Source of the DNA: a bacterium
Lineage (GTDB): Bacteria > JAHJDO01
Assembly: GCA_030671985.1 (NCBI GenBank)
Contig: DAOVHI010000016.1
Location: forward strand, 1-15,372
Direction of reading: 5' to 3'
Length of the DNA stretch: 15,372 nt
Of the stretch, positions 1-6,497 are shown one piece after another (positions within the stretch are counted from its first letter, which is position 1; each line of letters starts with the position of its first letter). Made by a program: the position numbers and the translations under genes. Below the pieces are notes generated by a model. That model saw nothing but the letters and a program-made list of their open reading frames with translations. It was not told the origin of the DNA and did no database searches.

Positions 1-108
1 AAAGAAAATGCGGAAGAAATGGGAGAGAGGGGACTGAAGCGCGTGAAAACAATGTTTAATGTATCTAGAATGGTTAACGGAACAGAGAAAGTGTACATGC
101 AAATATGA
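1..108 (+). CDS. C-terminal end of a probable glycosyltransferase (partial)
   Basis: An open frame enters from the left edge and stops at the TGA at 106-108, giving 35 residues. The pattern (AEEMGERGLKRVKTMF, then a hydrophobic-spaced tail) resembles the last helices of GT-B glycosyltransferases of family 4/group 1, where a phrase like 'mGerGrkrVeemFsw' precedes the terminal helix. The catalytic part lies outside the window, so the call rests on this tail alone. Its stop overlaps the nadC start as ATGA (105-108), which implies translational coupling and one transcript. Any protein ending in an amphipathic helix could look similar. Confidence 0.45.
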   Translation, partial: KENAEEMGERGLKRVKTMFNVSRMVNGTEKVYMQI

Positions 109-971
109 ACATATCACAGAATAGAATTAAGAAACTGGTTGCCACTGCATTAAGAGAAGATATTGGGAAAGGTGATATTACTACGGAAGCCTGCGTTTTT
201 CAAAAGAAGAATGCTAAAGCCAAAATTATAGCAAAGCAGTGCGGAATAATTGCCGGACTGGAAATAGCAAGAGCTGTATTCAAAAAAGTTGATAACAAAA
301 TTAACTTCAAATTCTCGATTAAAGATGGAACGAAGGTTAAAAAAGGGGATGTAATAGCTGAATTGTCAGGACATGTTGCGCATATTTTAGCCGGAGAAAG
401 AACGGCGCTCAACTTTTTGCAAAGACTTTCAGGCATTGCAACGTTAACAAGAAAGTATGTAGAAAAGATCAAACCCTATAAAACAAGGATATTTGATACA
501 AGAAAAACTACTCCGGGGCTGCGTGATATAGAAAAATATGCAGTAAGCGTTGGCGGGGGGCAAAACCATAGAATGGGACTTTATGACATGGTACTGATAA
601 AGGATAATCATCTAAAAATAGGCAATAAGAATATAAAGGAACTTGTGCAGTCTGTTAGAAAGAAGATTCCCAAAAACGTAAAGATTGAGATAGAAGCAGA
701 GAATTTTTCTCAGGTTAAGGAAGCTCTTCAATCTGAAGTGGATATAATCATGCTGGATAATATGAATATACAGGCTGTCAAAAAGGCGGTTTCCTTAATT
801 CAAAACTCGAAACTAAAAACTAAAAAGTTGCCGGAGATAGAGGTTTCAGGTGATGTCAGCCTTGACAGCGTTGAAAAAATAGCGAAATGCGGAGTTGATA
901 GAATTTCTGTCGGAAAATTGACCCATTCTGCAGAAGCAATGGATATATCATTGAAAATTTCGCATTTCTAA
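105..971 (+). CDS. nadC: Nicotinate-nucleotide pyrophosphorylase (quinolinate phosphoribosyltransferase)
   Basis: Cytoplasmic enzyme converting quinolinate plus PRPP to nicotinate mononucleotide, CO2 and PPi, the step where de novo NAD synthesis joins the salvage route. The 288-residue length is normal for the family. Hallmarks in order: ALREDIGKGDITT (15-27) in the N-terminal domain; RTALNFLQRLSGIAT (99-113); DTRKTTPGLR (131-140) and EKYAVSVGGGQNHR (143-156), carrying the Arg/Lys/His residues for substrate carboxylates and phosphates; KDNH (166-169); IEIE (194-197); LDN (217-219); and SGDV plus GVDRISVGKLTHSA near the C-terminus. No active-site residue seems missing. The ATG at 105 overlaps the upstream stop and has no strong Shine-Dalgarno, so coupled initiation is likely. 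birA and coaX follow on the same strand, making a cofactor operon. nadA and nadB are not in the window. Confidence 0.96.
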   Translation: MNISQNRIKKLVATALREDIGKGDITTEACVFQKKNAKAKIIAKQCGIIAGLEIARAVFKKVDNKINFKFSIKDGTKVKKGDVIAELSGHVAHILAGERTALNFLQRLSGIATLTRKYVEKIKPYKTRIFDTRKTTPGLRDIEKYAVSVGGGQNHRMGLYDMVLIKDNHLKIGNKNIKELVQSVRKKIPKNVKIEIEAENFSQVKEALQSEVDIIMLDNMNIQAVKKAVSLIQNSKLKTKKLPEIEVSGDVSLDSVEKIAKCGVDRISVGKLTHSAEAMDISLKISHF

Positions 972-1005
972 TTTTCCCTCTCTGTCAAGAGAGGGTCAGG
1001 GTGAG
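971..1005 (+). repeat. Short palindromic repeat remnant between nadC and birA
   Basis: A perfect 7-bp inverted repeat, CCCTCTC (976-982) and GAGAGGG (989-995), has a 6-nt loop and is followed by TCAGGGTGAG. It resembles a short palindrome (CCCTCTC...GAGAGGGtcagGGTGAGg) that I recall scattered between genes in many bacterial genomes; no search was done. There is no T-run after the stem, so it is not an intrinsic terminator. Its right end (AGGGTGAG, 998-1005) lies 7 nt before the ATG at 1013 and could act as the birA ribosome binding site. Confidence 0.5.
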
Positions 1006-1012
1006 TTTAAAT

Positions 1013-1804
1013 ATGGAAGAATTTTCTAAAGATACAATTAAAAGCGGTCTGGAAACCCAAATAGTAGGGCAAAAAATATACGTTTACAATAAAACCGCTT
1101 CCACAAATGATGTAGCGTGGTCCCTGGCTGAGAAACATAATTCGGAAGGTGTTGTCGTTCTGACGGAAGGACAGACAAAAGGAAGAGGCAGGTTAGGTCG
1201 AGAATGGTTTTCTCTGCCGCAAAAGTGTGTTCTGGGCTCAATCATATTAAAATCAAACATGCTTTCAGAAAAACTAAATTTACTCACTATCGGAACATCT
1301 GTTGCTGTTTCTAAGGCAATAAGGAATACAACATTTCTACCCGCCTATATTAAGTGGCCAAATGATGTAGTAATAAGAGGGAAAAAAGTTTGCGGCATAC
1401 TTACAGAAAAAAGAAAAACGAAAACAGGTTTTATAGTTGTAGGTTTTGGAATAAATGTGAATTTAGACGCAGAAGATTTCCCACGCGATTTATGTGGTAA
1501 AGCTACCTCGTTAAAGATAGAATGTGCTAAGAAAACATCACGAGTGGAGCTTGTACAGAAAGTGTTATTTGAAATAGAAAAGATGTACTTATATCTGAGA
1601 AAAGGGGAGGGAAGTCAGCTGTTTGATGAATGGAAAGAAATGTCTTCTATTATGGGAGAACAAGTCAGAGTAATTTTACCGAATGAGGTTGCAGAAGGAC
1701 AAGCGCTTGGGATTGATCCTGACGGCGCTTTGATTCTCAGACTAGATTCCGGTATATCAAGACGCATTACAGAAGGAACAATTGAGTATGCTTATTGCAA
1801 TTGA
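1013..1804 (+). CDS. birA: Biotin--[acetyl-CoA-carboxylase] ligase, monofunctional (no DNA-binding domain)
   Basis: Activates biotin with ATP and transfers it to the biotinyl lysine of carboxylase carrier proteins such as AccB. Counting from the ATG at 1013 (263 residues): the STND motif at about 30-33, the biotinoyl-AMP loop GRGRLGR (57-63), KWPNDV (114-119), GKKVCGILTE (123-132) and GFGINVN (144-150). The C-terminal beta-barrel-like domain ends in RRITEGTIEY. No N-terminal helix-turn-helix is present, so unlike E. coli BirA it should not repress biotin genes. A GTG at 1001 would add four residues, but it lies inside the palindromic repeat and has no spaced SD, whereas AGGGTGAG is 7 nt upstream of 1013; I therefore prefer 1013. 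The end overlaps coaX. Confidence 0.94.
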   Translation: MEEFSKDTIKSGLETQIVGQKIYVYNKTASTNDVAWSLAEKHNSEGVVVLTEGQTKGRGRLGREWFSLPQKCVLGSIILKSNMLSEKLNLLTIGTSVAVSKAIRNTTFLPAYIKWPNDVVIRGKKVCGILTEKRKTKTGFIVVGFGINVNLDAEDFPRDLCGKATSLKIECAKKTSRVELVQKVLFEIEKMYLYLRKGEGSQLFDEWKEMSSIMGEQVRVILPNEVAEGQALGIDPDGALILRLDSGISRRITEGTIEYAYCN

Positions 1805-2561
1805 TGTAGGAAACACAAGTATTAGCGCGGGTATATTTGCCAATGATATGTTGATATCAAAAATCAGCATAAAAACAAAAGCAAAGCAGGATGTTGAGTA
1901 TTATTTCAAGAAGCTAAATAATTTTCTAACTGAATCAAATCTTAAGAAAGACGAAATAACAGGTTTTATAATATCTTCTGTTGTGCCGAATGTAACGAAA
2001 TTACTGGCAAGACTTTCTAAGGAACGCTTTAACATCATTCCTCTGGTAGTTGATTATAAGACAAAAACAAGTTTAAAAATAACATACGCTGCGCCTTCTC
2101 AGGTCGGAAGCGATAGGATAGTCAATGCTGTAGCCGCATATAATCTGTATGGAGCGCCTGCGATAATTGTTGATTGCGGAACTGCCACCACATTTGATCT
2201 GATATCTAAAGAACGGGAATACGTGGGTGGAGTAATATGTCCAGGCATAGGAATGTCTCTTAACGCACTTTACAGAGATACTGCATTACTGCCAAAGGTA
2301 GAGCTTTTGAAACCCACGTCAATTATTGGAAGAAATACTACTCAGAGCATACAAATAGGAATTGTGTACGGATTCAGTTCAATGATAGACGGCATAGTAG
2401 AAAGATTAAAGAAAGAATTTTCAACACCACCAAAAGTTATTGGTACAGGCGGCTGGTCATCATTGATAAGTCAATATTCAAAAAACATACAAAAAACAGA
2501 TCCCGATCTCACACTGCAAGGTCTTAGACTGATTTTTAATATGGAGGAATGCAACCACTGA
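1788..2561 (+). CDS. coaX: Type III pantothenate kinase
   Basis: Phosphorylates pantothenate with ATP, the first step of coenzyme A synthesis; type III enzymes belong to the ASKHA (actin-like ATPase) fold. From the ATG at 1788 the product is 257 residues, the usual length. Motifs: IDVGNTSI (5-12, phosphate 1 loop), SQVGSDRIVNAVAAY (104-118, pantothenate-binding Asp/Arg region), DCGTATTFD (129-137, catalytic/phosphate 2) and GGVICPGIGMS (147-157). An in-frame TTG at 1782 is possible, but AAGGA (1773-1777) sits 10 nt from 1788 and only 4 nt from 1782, so the ATG is favoured. The first 17 bases overlap the end of birA, indicating coupling. birA-coaX adjacency is common and reflects linked cofactor supply. 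Confidence 0.95.
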   Translation: MLIAIDVGNTSISAGIFANDMLISKISIKTKAKQDVEYYFKKLNNFLTESNLKKDEITGFIISSVVPNVTKLLARLSKERFNIIPLVVDYKTKTSLKITYAAPSQVGSDRIVNAVAAYNLYGAPAIIVDCGTATTFDLISKEREYVGGVICPGIGMSLNALYRDTALLPKVELLKPTSIIGRNTTQSIQIGIVYGFSSMIDGIVERLKKEFSTPPKVIGTGGWSSLISQYSKNIQKTDPDLTLQGLRLIFNMEECNH

Positions 2562-2577
2562 ATCGTTCAATGATTAA

Positions 2578-2586
2578 TGTTATAAG
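2578..2586 (+). promoter_or_regulatory. Possible extended -10 promoter at the cassette 5' junction
   Basis: TG-T-TATAAG spans 2578-2586 and ends 6 nt before the ATG at 2593. It matches an extended -10 (TGn + TATAAt, 5 of 6). No -35 is seen at 17-18 bp. The TATAAG half belongs to the cassette core site and the TG lies on the flanking side. There is no Shine-Dalgarno before the ATG, so any transcript from here would be almost leaderless. Confidence 0.35.
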
Positions 2587-3053
2587 AAAAAAATGAATAA
2601 TTATATTGAAATAACCATTGCAATTATTATCGCCGCATTAGGTTGGATTATTGTCCATCGTTTTACATCACGCCGAGATAGAAAAAATAAAATTAGAGAG
2701 ATAAGAATACAATATTTAATTGAGGCTTTTCGAAAAATTGGGATGGCAGCACAAAGAGAAAAACCAGATGCTTGTTTTAGTGAATTAGAATCATCATTTC
2801 ACGATGTTCAATTATTTGGTTCGGAAAAACAAATCAATACGCTTATGGAATTTTTGGATGAATATAGAGAAAAGAAAACTGCAAATGTTGATATGTTGTT
2901 GAATGAATTGCGAGATGACCTCAGAAAAGAACTCTCATTATCACTAATTAAGTGGAAAATTAAATTTTTTAGAATCAAAAAATAGCTTATAACAACTCAA
3001 TCCAACTGTCCATTACACTCGCTTACTCGTGTTCAAGCAGGTGAGTTCCAACG
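2580..3053 (+). mobile_element. Solitary integron-type gene cassette (no integrase in view)
   Basis: A single ORF is enclosed by GTTATAAG (2579-2586) and its exact reverse complement CTTATAAC (2986-2993), which begins immediately after the stop codon. The 3' copy starts a hairpin region that ends in CAAC|GTT (3049-3055), the usual layout of an attC site. In cassette terms the element runs from the first T after G2579 to G3053, 474 bp: one gene, almost no 5' leader, attC directly after the stop. It sits between the coaX operon and leuB, and no intI or second complete cassette is visible. Alternative: a chance 8-bp inverted repeat, though the gene placement and the spacing inside the hairpin argue against chance. 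Confidence 0.5.
2593..2985 (+). CDS. Small membrane-anchored hypothetical protein (cassette gene)
   Basis: A 130-residue protein with one N-terminal membrane segment (about 5-22), then a strongly basic stretch (RFTSRRDRKNKIREIR, 23-38) that should place the rest in the cytoplasm. The remainder is predicted helical and charged: YLIEAFRKI, then SSFHDVQLFGSEKQINTLMEFLDEY (67-91), and a C-terminal LRDDLRKELSLSLIKWK helix. I recall small uncharacterised proteins with this 'ALGWxxxHRxTSRRDRxNK...DIQLFG...LRxDLRKEL' pattern from accessory DNA in many bacteria, but no function is known to me and none is assigned. The start is the only ATG compatible with the membrane segment and has no SD. It differs from its biosynthetic neighbours in kind, and it fills the probable integron cassette. 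Confidence 0.75.
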   Translation: MNNYIEITIAIIIAALGWIIVHRFTSRRDRKNKIREIRIQYLIEAFRKIGMAAQREKPDACFSELESSFHDVQLFGSEKQINTLMEFLDEYREKKTANVDMLLNELRDDLRKELSLSLIKWKIKFFRIKK

Positions 3054-3059
3054 TTCCAC
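2986..3059 (+). other. attC-like recombination site
   Basis: Reading as an attC: R'' = CTTATAAC (2986-2993), a 5-nt spacer AACTC, L'' = AATCCAACTG (2999-3008), a central region with CTG/CAG and ACAC/GTGT (3015-3018, 3029-3032) pairing, L' = CAGGTGAGTT (3038-3047, 7 of 10 complementary to L''), a 5-nt spacer CCAAC, and R' = GTTCCAC (3053-3059). Equal 5-nt spacers and the CAAC|GTT junction are typical of attC. R'' is the exact complement of the GTTATAAG that starts the cassette, as expected for a cassette that circularises. R' itself departs from GTTRRRY, which suggests the right-hand flank is host DNA or a decayed neighbour. Confidence 0.5.
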
Positions 3060-3203
3060 TTTCTTTTGTGCATTCTCGCTATCCTGCAAAGAGACGTGCT
3101 TTACTTAGGTCTTACTTGATTTCTTACAAAAAAAATTACTCTTTTCTTTAAAAAACATTATTGTTATAATCCCAGCGAGATAAAATAATCAAACATAGGA
3201 GCT
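3060..3203 (+). promoter_or_regulatory. leuB upstream region with candidate promoter
   Basis: This non-coding stretch follows the attC-like site. The first part (to about 3130) has short imperfect TTACTT/CTTAC repeats and no ORF I can support. TATAAT at 3165-3170 is a perfect -10 hexamer; the -35 about 16-17 bp upstream is poor (T-rich, around 3142-3148). Transcription would start near 3177, giving a short leader that contains AGGAG at 3197-3201 ahead of leuB. Confidence 0.5.
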
Positions 3204-3206
3204 ATG

Positions 3207-4265
3207 ATGTATAAAATAGGTGTGATGGGTGGAGACGGAACGGGTCCTGAAGTTGTAAAAGAAGGAATGAAGGTACTTAAAGCGATTTCGGGCAAATATG
3301 ATATAAAATTTGAGTTTACACATTATGATTTTGGAGGTGAACGGTATCTGAAGACAGGCGAAGTCCTGCCTGATTCCGCTATAGAAGAATTTCGGAAGCT
3401 GGATGCTATTTATCTTGGCGCAGTTGGTCATCCTGATGTAAAACCGGGAATACTTGAGGGAGGAATGCTTCTCAAGCTCAGATTTGCTCTGGATCAATAT
3501 ATAAATCTAAGACCTGTTAAGCTTTATCCGGGAGTAGATACTCCTTTAAAGGACAAAGGAACTGAAGATATTGATTTTACTGTTGTTAGAGAGAATACAG
3601 AAGGTCTCTATACTGGTTCCGGCGGGACCTTGAAAAAGGGAACTGCTGATGAAGTTGCTATTCAGGAATCAATAAATACCCGTAAAGGCGTGGAACGATG
3701 TCTCAGATATGCTTTTGACTATTGCAAAAAGAGAAACAAAGATAAAAAACTGACTTTGTGCGGCAAGACTAATGTCTTAACCTTTGCATTTGATCTTTGG
3801 GAAAGAGCTTTTTATGACGTTGCTAAGGAATATTCCGACATAAAAACAGATTACGCTCATGTTGATGCCACATGTATGTGGATGGTAAAGAATCCGGAGT
3901 GGTTTGACGTTATTGTGACGGACAACATGTTTGGAGATATAATAACGGACCTCGGAGCAATGATACAGGGAGGTATGGGTATAGCGGCAGGTGGAAACAT
4001 TAATCCTGACGAAGGAGGAACATCTATGTTTGAACCGATAGGTGGTTCCGCTCCGAAATATACAGGGAAAAACGTGATAAATCCAATGGCTGCCATATGC
4101 GCAGGCGGAATGATGCTTGAACATCTCGGAGAAAGTAAAGCGGCAGATGATATTGAGAAAGCTGTAATGAAGATTGTCCAAAATGATATGAAAAGTCTTT
4201 CCGCTGGAAAAATGGGACATACAACTACAGAAATAGGTGATATGGTAGCAAAGGAAGTGGCGTAG
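3207..4265 (+). CDS. leuB: 3-isopropylmalate dehydrogenase
   Basis: NAD-dependent oxidative decarboxylation of 3-isopropylmalate, the third step of leucine synthesis, in the cytoplasm. About 352 residues, normal for the family. Motifs (numbered from the ATG at 3204): GDGTGPEV (10-17), GAVGHPDVKPGILEGGMLLKLR with substrate Arg (72-93), NLRP (101-104), VVRENTEGLYTG (127-138), GKTNVL (187-192, catalytic Lys), VTDNMFGDIITDLGA (238-252, metal-binding Asp) and GSAPKYTGKNVINP (281-294, NAD binding). The LEGGMLLKLR type of loop resembles the actinobacterial LeuB/tartrate dehydrogenase branch, so tartrate or another 2-hydroxyacid cannot be excluded. AGGAG lies 2 nt from ATG 3204 and 5 nt from ATG 3207; the second is preferred. 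asd follows 2 nt downstream, which supports an amino acid biosynthetic role. Confidence 0.88.
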   Translation: MYKIGVMGGDGTGPEVVKEGMKVLKAISGKYDIKFEFTHYDFGGERYLKTGEVLPDSAIEEFRKLDAIYLGAVGHPDVKPGILEGGMLLKLRFALDQYINLRPVKLYPGVDTPLKDKGTEDIDFTVVRENTEGLYTGSGGTLKKGTADEVAIQESINTRKGVERCLRYAFDYCKKRNKDKKLTLCGKTNVLTFAFDLWERAFYDVAKEYSDIKTDYAHVDATCMWMVKNPEWFDVIVTDNMFGDIITDLGAMIQGGMGIAAGGNINPDEGGTSMFEPIGGSAPKYTGKNVINPMAAICAGGMMLEHLGESKAADDIEKAVMKIVQNDMKSLSAGKMGHTTTEIGDMVAKEVA

Positions 4266-4267
4266 CA

Positions 4268-5284
4268 ATGAATAAAAAAGAGAGATATAACGTAGCTGTT
4301 GTTGGAGTAGGCGCAGTCGGCATGGAAATGCTCAGGGTATTGCGTCAGCGCAGGTTTCCTATTGATAAGCTTGTAGTTCTTGCCAGAAGCGAAAGAGATA
4401 TTACTGTAGATGACAATACATATGGCGTAAAAGTAATATCCGAAGAATTGTTTGATGGAATGGATATAGCTTTATTTGCCGGCACAGAGGGAGAGAAAGG
4501 CGCTGCCGTAACGTTTGGAAAAGTGGCAGCAGGTAAAGGGGTTGTTGTAATTGACAACGGAAATGATTTTAGAATGGATCCTAACGTACCGCTTGTTATT
4601 CCTGAGGTCAATTCTGAAGATATTAAAAACCATAAGAATATTATTGCCAATCCGAATTGTTCCACTATTCAGATGGTGGTTGCATTAGCGCCAATCCATA
4701 AATTGGCAAAGATAAAAAGAATTATTGTCTCTACGTATCAATCGGTATCAGGAACAGGAAGAGCTGCGATAGAGGAGCTAAAAAAACAGGTTCAGGACTA
4801 CGCTAATGACAATGAAATAACAGGTTTTGAGGCGTATCCTTATCAGATAGCGTTTAATGCAATTCCACATATAGGCTCTTTTGGAGAATTGGGATATACA
4901 ACGGAAGAATGGAAGATGGTTAAAGAAACACATAAGATTTTACATGATGATACGATAGAGATTACGGCGACCACGGTGAGAATTCCTGTTTTTTATGCTC
5001 ATTCGGAGTCCGTATATATTGAGACGGAAAAAGAGCTTTCCATTGACGAGATTACCGGTGTCTTGAAGGATGCTCAGGGAATAACCGTTGTTGATGATAT
5101 AAATGCCAATCCGCCGCAGTACCCAATGCCTCTTTTTGCAGAAGGCAAGGACGATACGTATGTAGGCAGAATCCGCAAGGATCCCTTTAAGAAAAACGGA
5201 ATCAATATGTGGGTAGTTTCGGACAACATCCGCAAAGGCGCGGCTCTTAATGCAGTTCAGATCGCAGAGGAATTGATTAAGTAG
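4268..5284 (+). CDS. asd: Aspartate-semialdehyde dehydrogenase
   Basis: Reduces aspartyl-4-phosphate to aspartate semialdehyde with NADPH, the branch point to lysine/diaminopimelate, threonine and methionine. The product is 338 residues. It has an N-terminal nucleotide-binding turn GVGAVG (13-18), the phosphate-binding GNDFRMD (98-104; most homologues have G-A-FR or S-A-FR), the catalytic cysteine in NPNCST (Cys131), STYQSVSGTG (155-164), and RIPVFYAHSESV (238-249) with the catalytic His245. The family usually has GH rather than AH before that serine, a mild variation. The spacing to leuB is only 2 nt, so the pair is co-transcribed and probably coupled. The stop is 3 nt from the stop of the convergent DUF4404-like gene, with no terminator hairpin between them. 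Confidence 0.95.
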   Translation: MNKKERYNVAVVGVGAVGMEMLRVLRQRRFPIDKLVVLARSERDITVDDNTYGVKVISEELFDGMDIALFAGTEGEKGAAVTFGKVAAGKGVVVIDNGNDFRMDPNVPLVIPEVNSEDIKNHKNIIANPNCSTIQMVVALAPIHKLAKIKRIIVSTYQSVSGTGRAAIEELKKQVQDYANDNEITGFEAYPYQIAFNAIPHIGSFGELGYTTEEWKMVKETHKILHDDTIEITATTVRIPVFYAHSESVYIETEKELSIDEITGVLKDAQGITVVDDINANPPQYPMPLFAEGKDDTYVGRIRKDPFKKNGINMWVVSDNIRKGAALNAVQIAEELIK

Positions 5285-5287
5285 ATC

Positions 5288-5620
5288 CTATATACCGAGA
5301 TTTGACAGCGTAAGACATATGGAATTTACGATCTCTGACAGTTTTGGATGTGATGTTTCGAATCCCTTAACCGATGAAGACAATCCTTCTATGGAGAGTT
5401 TTAGAAGTTCCGGATTCCTGTCTTCCCGTGTTGCTTCATAAGTTGATATGTCGGTAAAACCCGCAATGCTTTTTGCGTGCTCAGCCTTTGTCTTGGAAAG
5501 TTCCTCAATTTCGCATTTTAGGGTTGAAAGCAGACCAAGCAACTTGGATTTGCTTTCTTCTTTGATAGAACCGGCTCTCTGAATCCTGTCTTTAATCTCT
5601 GAAATAGTGCGTTTAATCAT
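5288..5620 (-). CDS. DUF4404-like small helical protein
   Basis: A 110-residue, Lys/Glu-rich, helical protein without a signal peptide or membrane segment. The C-terminus, KGFETSHPKLSEIVNSICLTLSNLGI (85-110), fits what I remember of DUF4404, whose members end in a phrase like 'v..FE.sHP.L...l..i...LsnmGI'. Function is unknown and none is inferred. It is transcribed leftward from its own promoter at 5630-5658 (TTGACA-17-TAGTAT) with only 9 nt between the -10 and the ATG, and has no SD. It is divergent from the Cys-rich protein at 5745, and the two promoters share the palindrome GATATATC next to their -10 boxes, so the genes may be co-regulated. Confidence 0.75.
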   Translation of the reverse strand: MIKRTISEIKDRIQRAGSIKEESKSKLLGLLSTLKCEIEELSKTKAEHAKSIAGFTDISTYEATREDRNPELLKLSIEGLSSSVKGFETSHPKLSEIVNSICLTLSNLGI

Positions 5621-5629
5621 TATGTCTAC

Positions 5630-5658
5630 ATACTAGATATATCCTTTTTGAATGTCAA
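5630..5658 (-). promoter_or_regulatory. Promoter of the DUF4404-like gene
   Basis: On the minus strand: TTGACA (5658-5653, perfect -35), a 17-bp spacer, then TAGTAT (5635-5630, 4 of 6). The ATG begins 9 nt downstream, so the transcript should be leaderless or carry only a few nucleotides. GATATATC (5643-5636) abuts the -10. Confidence 0.65.
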
Positions 5659-5680
5659 GCACATTTAAAAACCGTAATTA

Positions 5681-5719
5681 TTTACTTTTCGCAAGATATA
5701 TCTTATACTGATTCAGTAT
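5681..5719 (+). promoter_or_regulatory. Promoter with two abutting palindromes (candidate operator)
   Basis: TTTACT (5681-5686), a 17-bp spacer and TATACT (5704-5709) form a good sigma70-type promoter for the gene at 5745. Two perfect palindromes adjoin exactly here: AAGATATATCTT (5693-5704) in the spacer, and ATACTGA-T-TCAGTAT (5705-5719) covering the -10 and start site. That placement is typical of repressor operators. AAGGA (5732-5736) lies 8 nt before the ATG, so this gene is SD-led. Confidence 0.6.
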
Positions 5720-5744
5720 GTTTACAAAATAAAGGATAAAAACA

Positions 5745-6497
5745 ATGTGGTTTTTTGGGAGGAAGAAAAAGGACTTGGACACGGAAGACAAACAGATAAC
5801 CCTTATGGATCAGGAAAGTAAGGTGGAAGAAAATGTTTCGCTGCTTCGACAGGAAAGAGATGAAGGATCGGTTGAAAAGTTGAACTCCGATGTGAATGAT
5901 ACTATCAAACGTGTCGCTAAAGACGATTTGAAGCAATTAAAACTTTTGGAGAAAGGTCGTTGTCCTGAATGCGGTTGGAGAGCAGAACAGTTTCTTTACA
6001 CCAGTATTTGTGGGCACTGCGGTTGGTCAAAGCGTATTACTCCAGATATAGGAAAGGTGATTATTCATCTTGATGATAAACGGAAAGTTGAGTGCGACAA
6101 GGCATTTGATGTGCGCGATGGTATAATTCTGTGTTTGCAGGATGACGTCATTACTCACGAGATAATGCGCAAAGCTCTTGCCTATATAGAGTATATATGG
6201 ACGGAAGAAGAAATAAAGAAAATACGTCAAAAAAAAGCGGAAGAGTTGAGTCCTTTATGCAATTGGTGTTTTAAGCCTATTCAGGATCATAATAGAATGG
6301 TAACTCATTACATTGCTCTTGGACTTGATCAGGAACGTTTCTCTTTTTGTTCAGAAGACTGCGCTGTTTCATTTGAAAAGCAATATCCAACCCGCGTTCA
6401 TAGAAATTGTTATGAGCGAGACTGCAATGACTGCGACAATTGCAGGAAAAAATATGATACTAGCAAAGAAAAAGCTCATGTGCCTGGTCAGGTTTAA
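5745..6497 (+). CDS. Cys-rich protein with zinc ribbon and TRASH-like second zinc site
   Basis: A 250-residue soluble protein that I do not recognise by name. Residues 1-60 are charged and probably coiled or disordered (FGRKKKDLDTEDK...). A zinc ribbon follows, C73-x2-C76...C89-x2-C92 (CPECGW/CGHCGW). A middle region (100-165) is strand- and helix-like with lone Cys117 and Cys130. A second metal site, C172-x2-C175...C202-x3-C206 (LCNWCFKP...FCSEDC), resembles TRASH/YHS/MYM-type metal-binding modules. The C-terminus has a cluster C222, C227, C230, C233. Fourteen cysteines in total point to several zinc (or other metal) sites; no catalytic motif is seen. The start has AAGGA at 8 nt. Its TAA and that of the convergent ABC gene share a TTAA at 6494-6497. 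Confidence 0.8.
   Translation: MWFFGRKKKDLDTEDKQITLMDQESKVEENVSLLRQERDEGSVEKLNSDVNDTIKRVAKDDLKQLKLLEKGRCPECGWRAEQFLYTSICGHCGWSKRITPDIGKVIIHLDDKRKVECDKAFDVRDGIILCLQDDVITHEIMRKALAYIEYIWTEEEIKKIRQKKAEELSPLCNWCFKPIQDHNRMVTHYIALGLDQERFSFCSEDCAVSFEKQYPTRVHRNCYERDCNDCDNCRKKYDTSKEKAHVPGQV

Noticed and set aside
976-995. Hairpin between nadC and birA as an intrinsic terminator
   Set aside because: The stem is not followed by a T-run and birA/coaX continue in the same direction with overlap, so it more likely belongs to a repeat.
2579-2993. The 8-bp inverted repeats around the small membrane gene as transposon ends
   Set aside because: There is no transposase, the repeats are too short, and no target duplication is evident. 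The hairpin and spacer layout fits an attC site better.
3777-4268. 163-residue minus-strand frame opposite leuB
   Set aside because: It lies wholly within a well-supported leuB, is Cys/His/Ser-rich with no domain, and has no ribosome site; it is a shadow of the coding strand.
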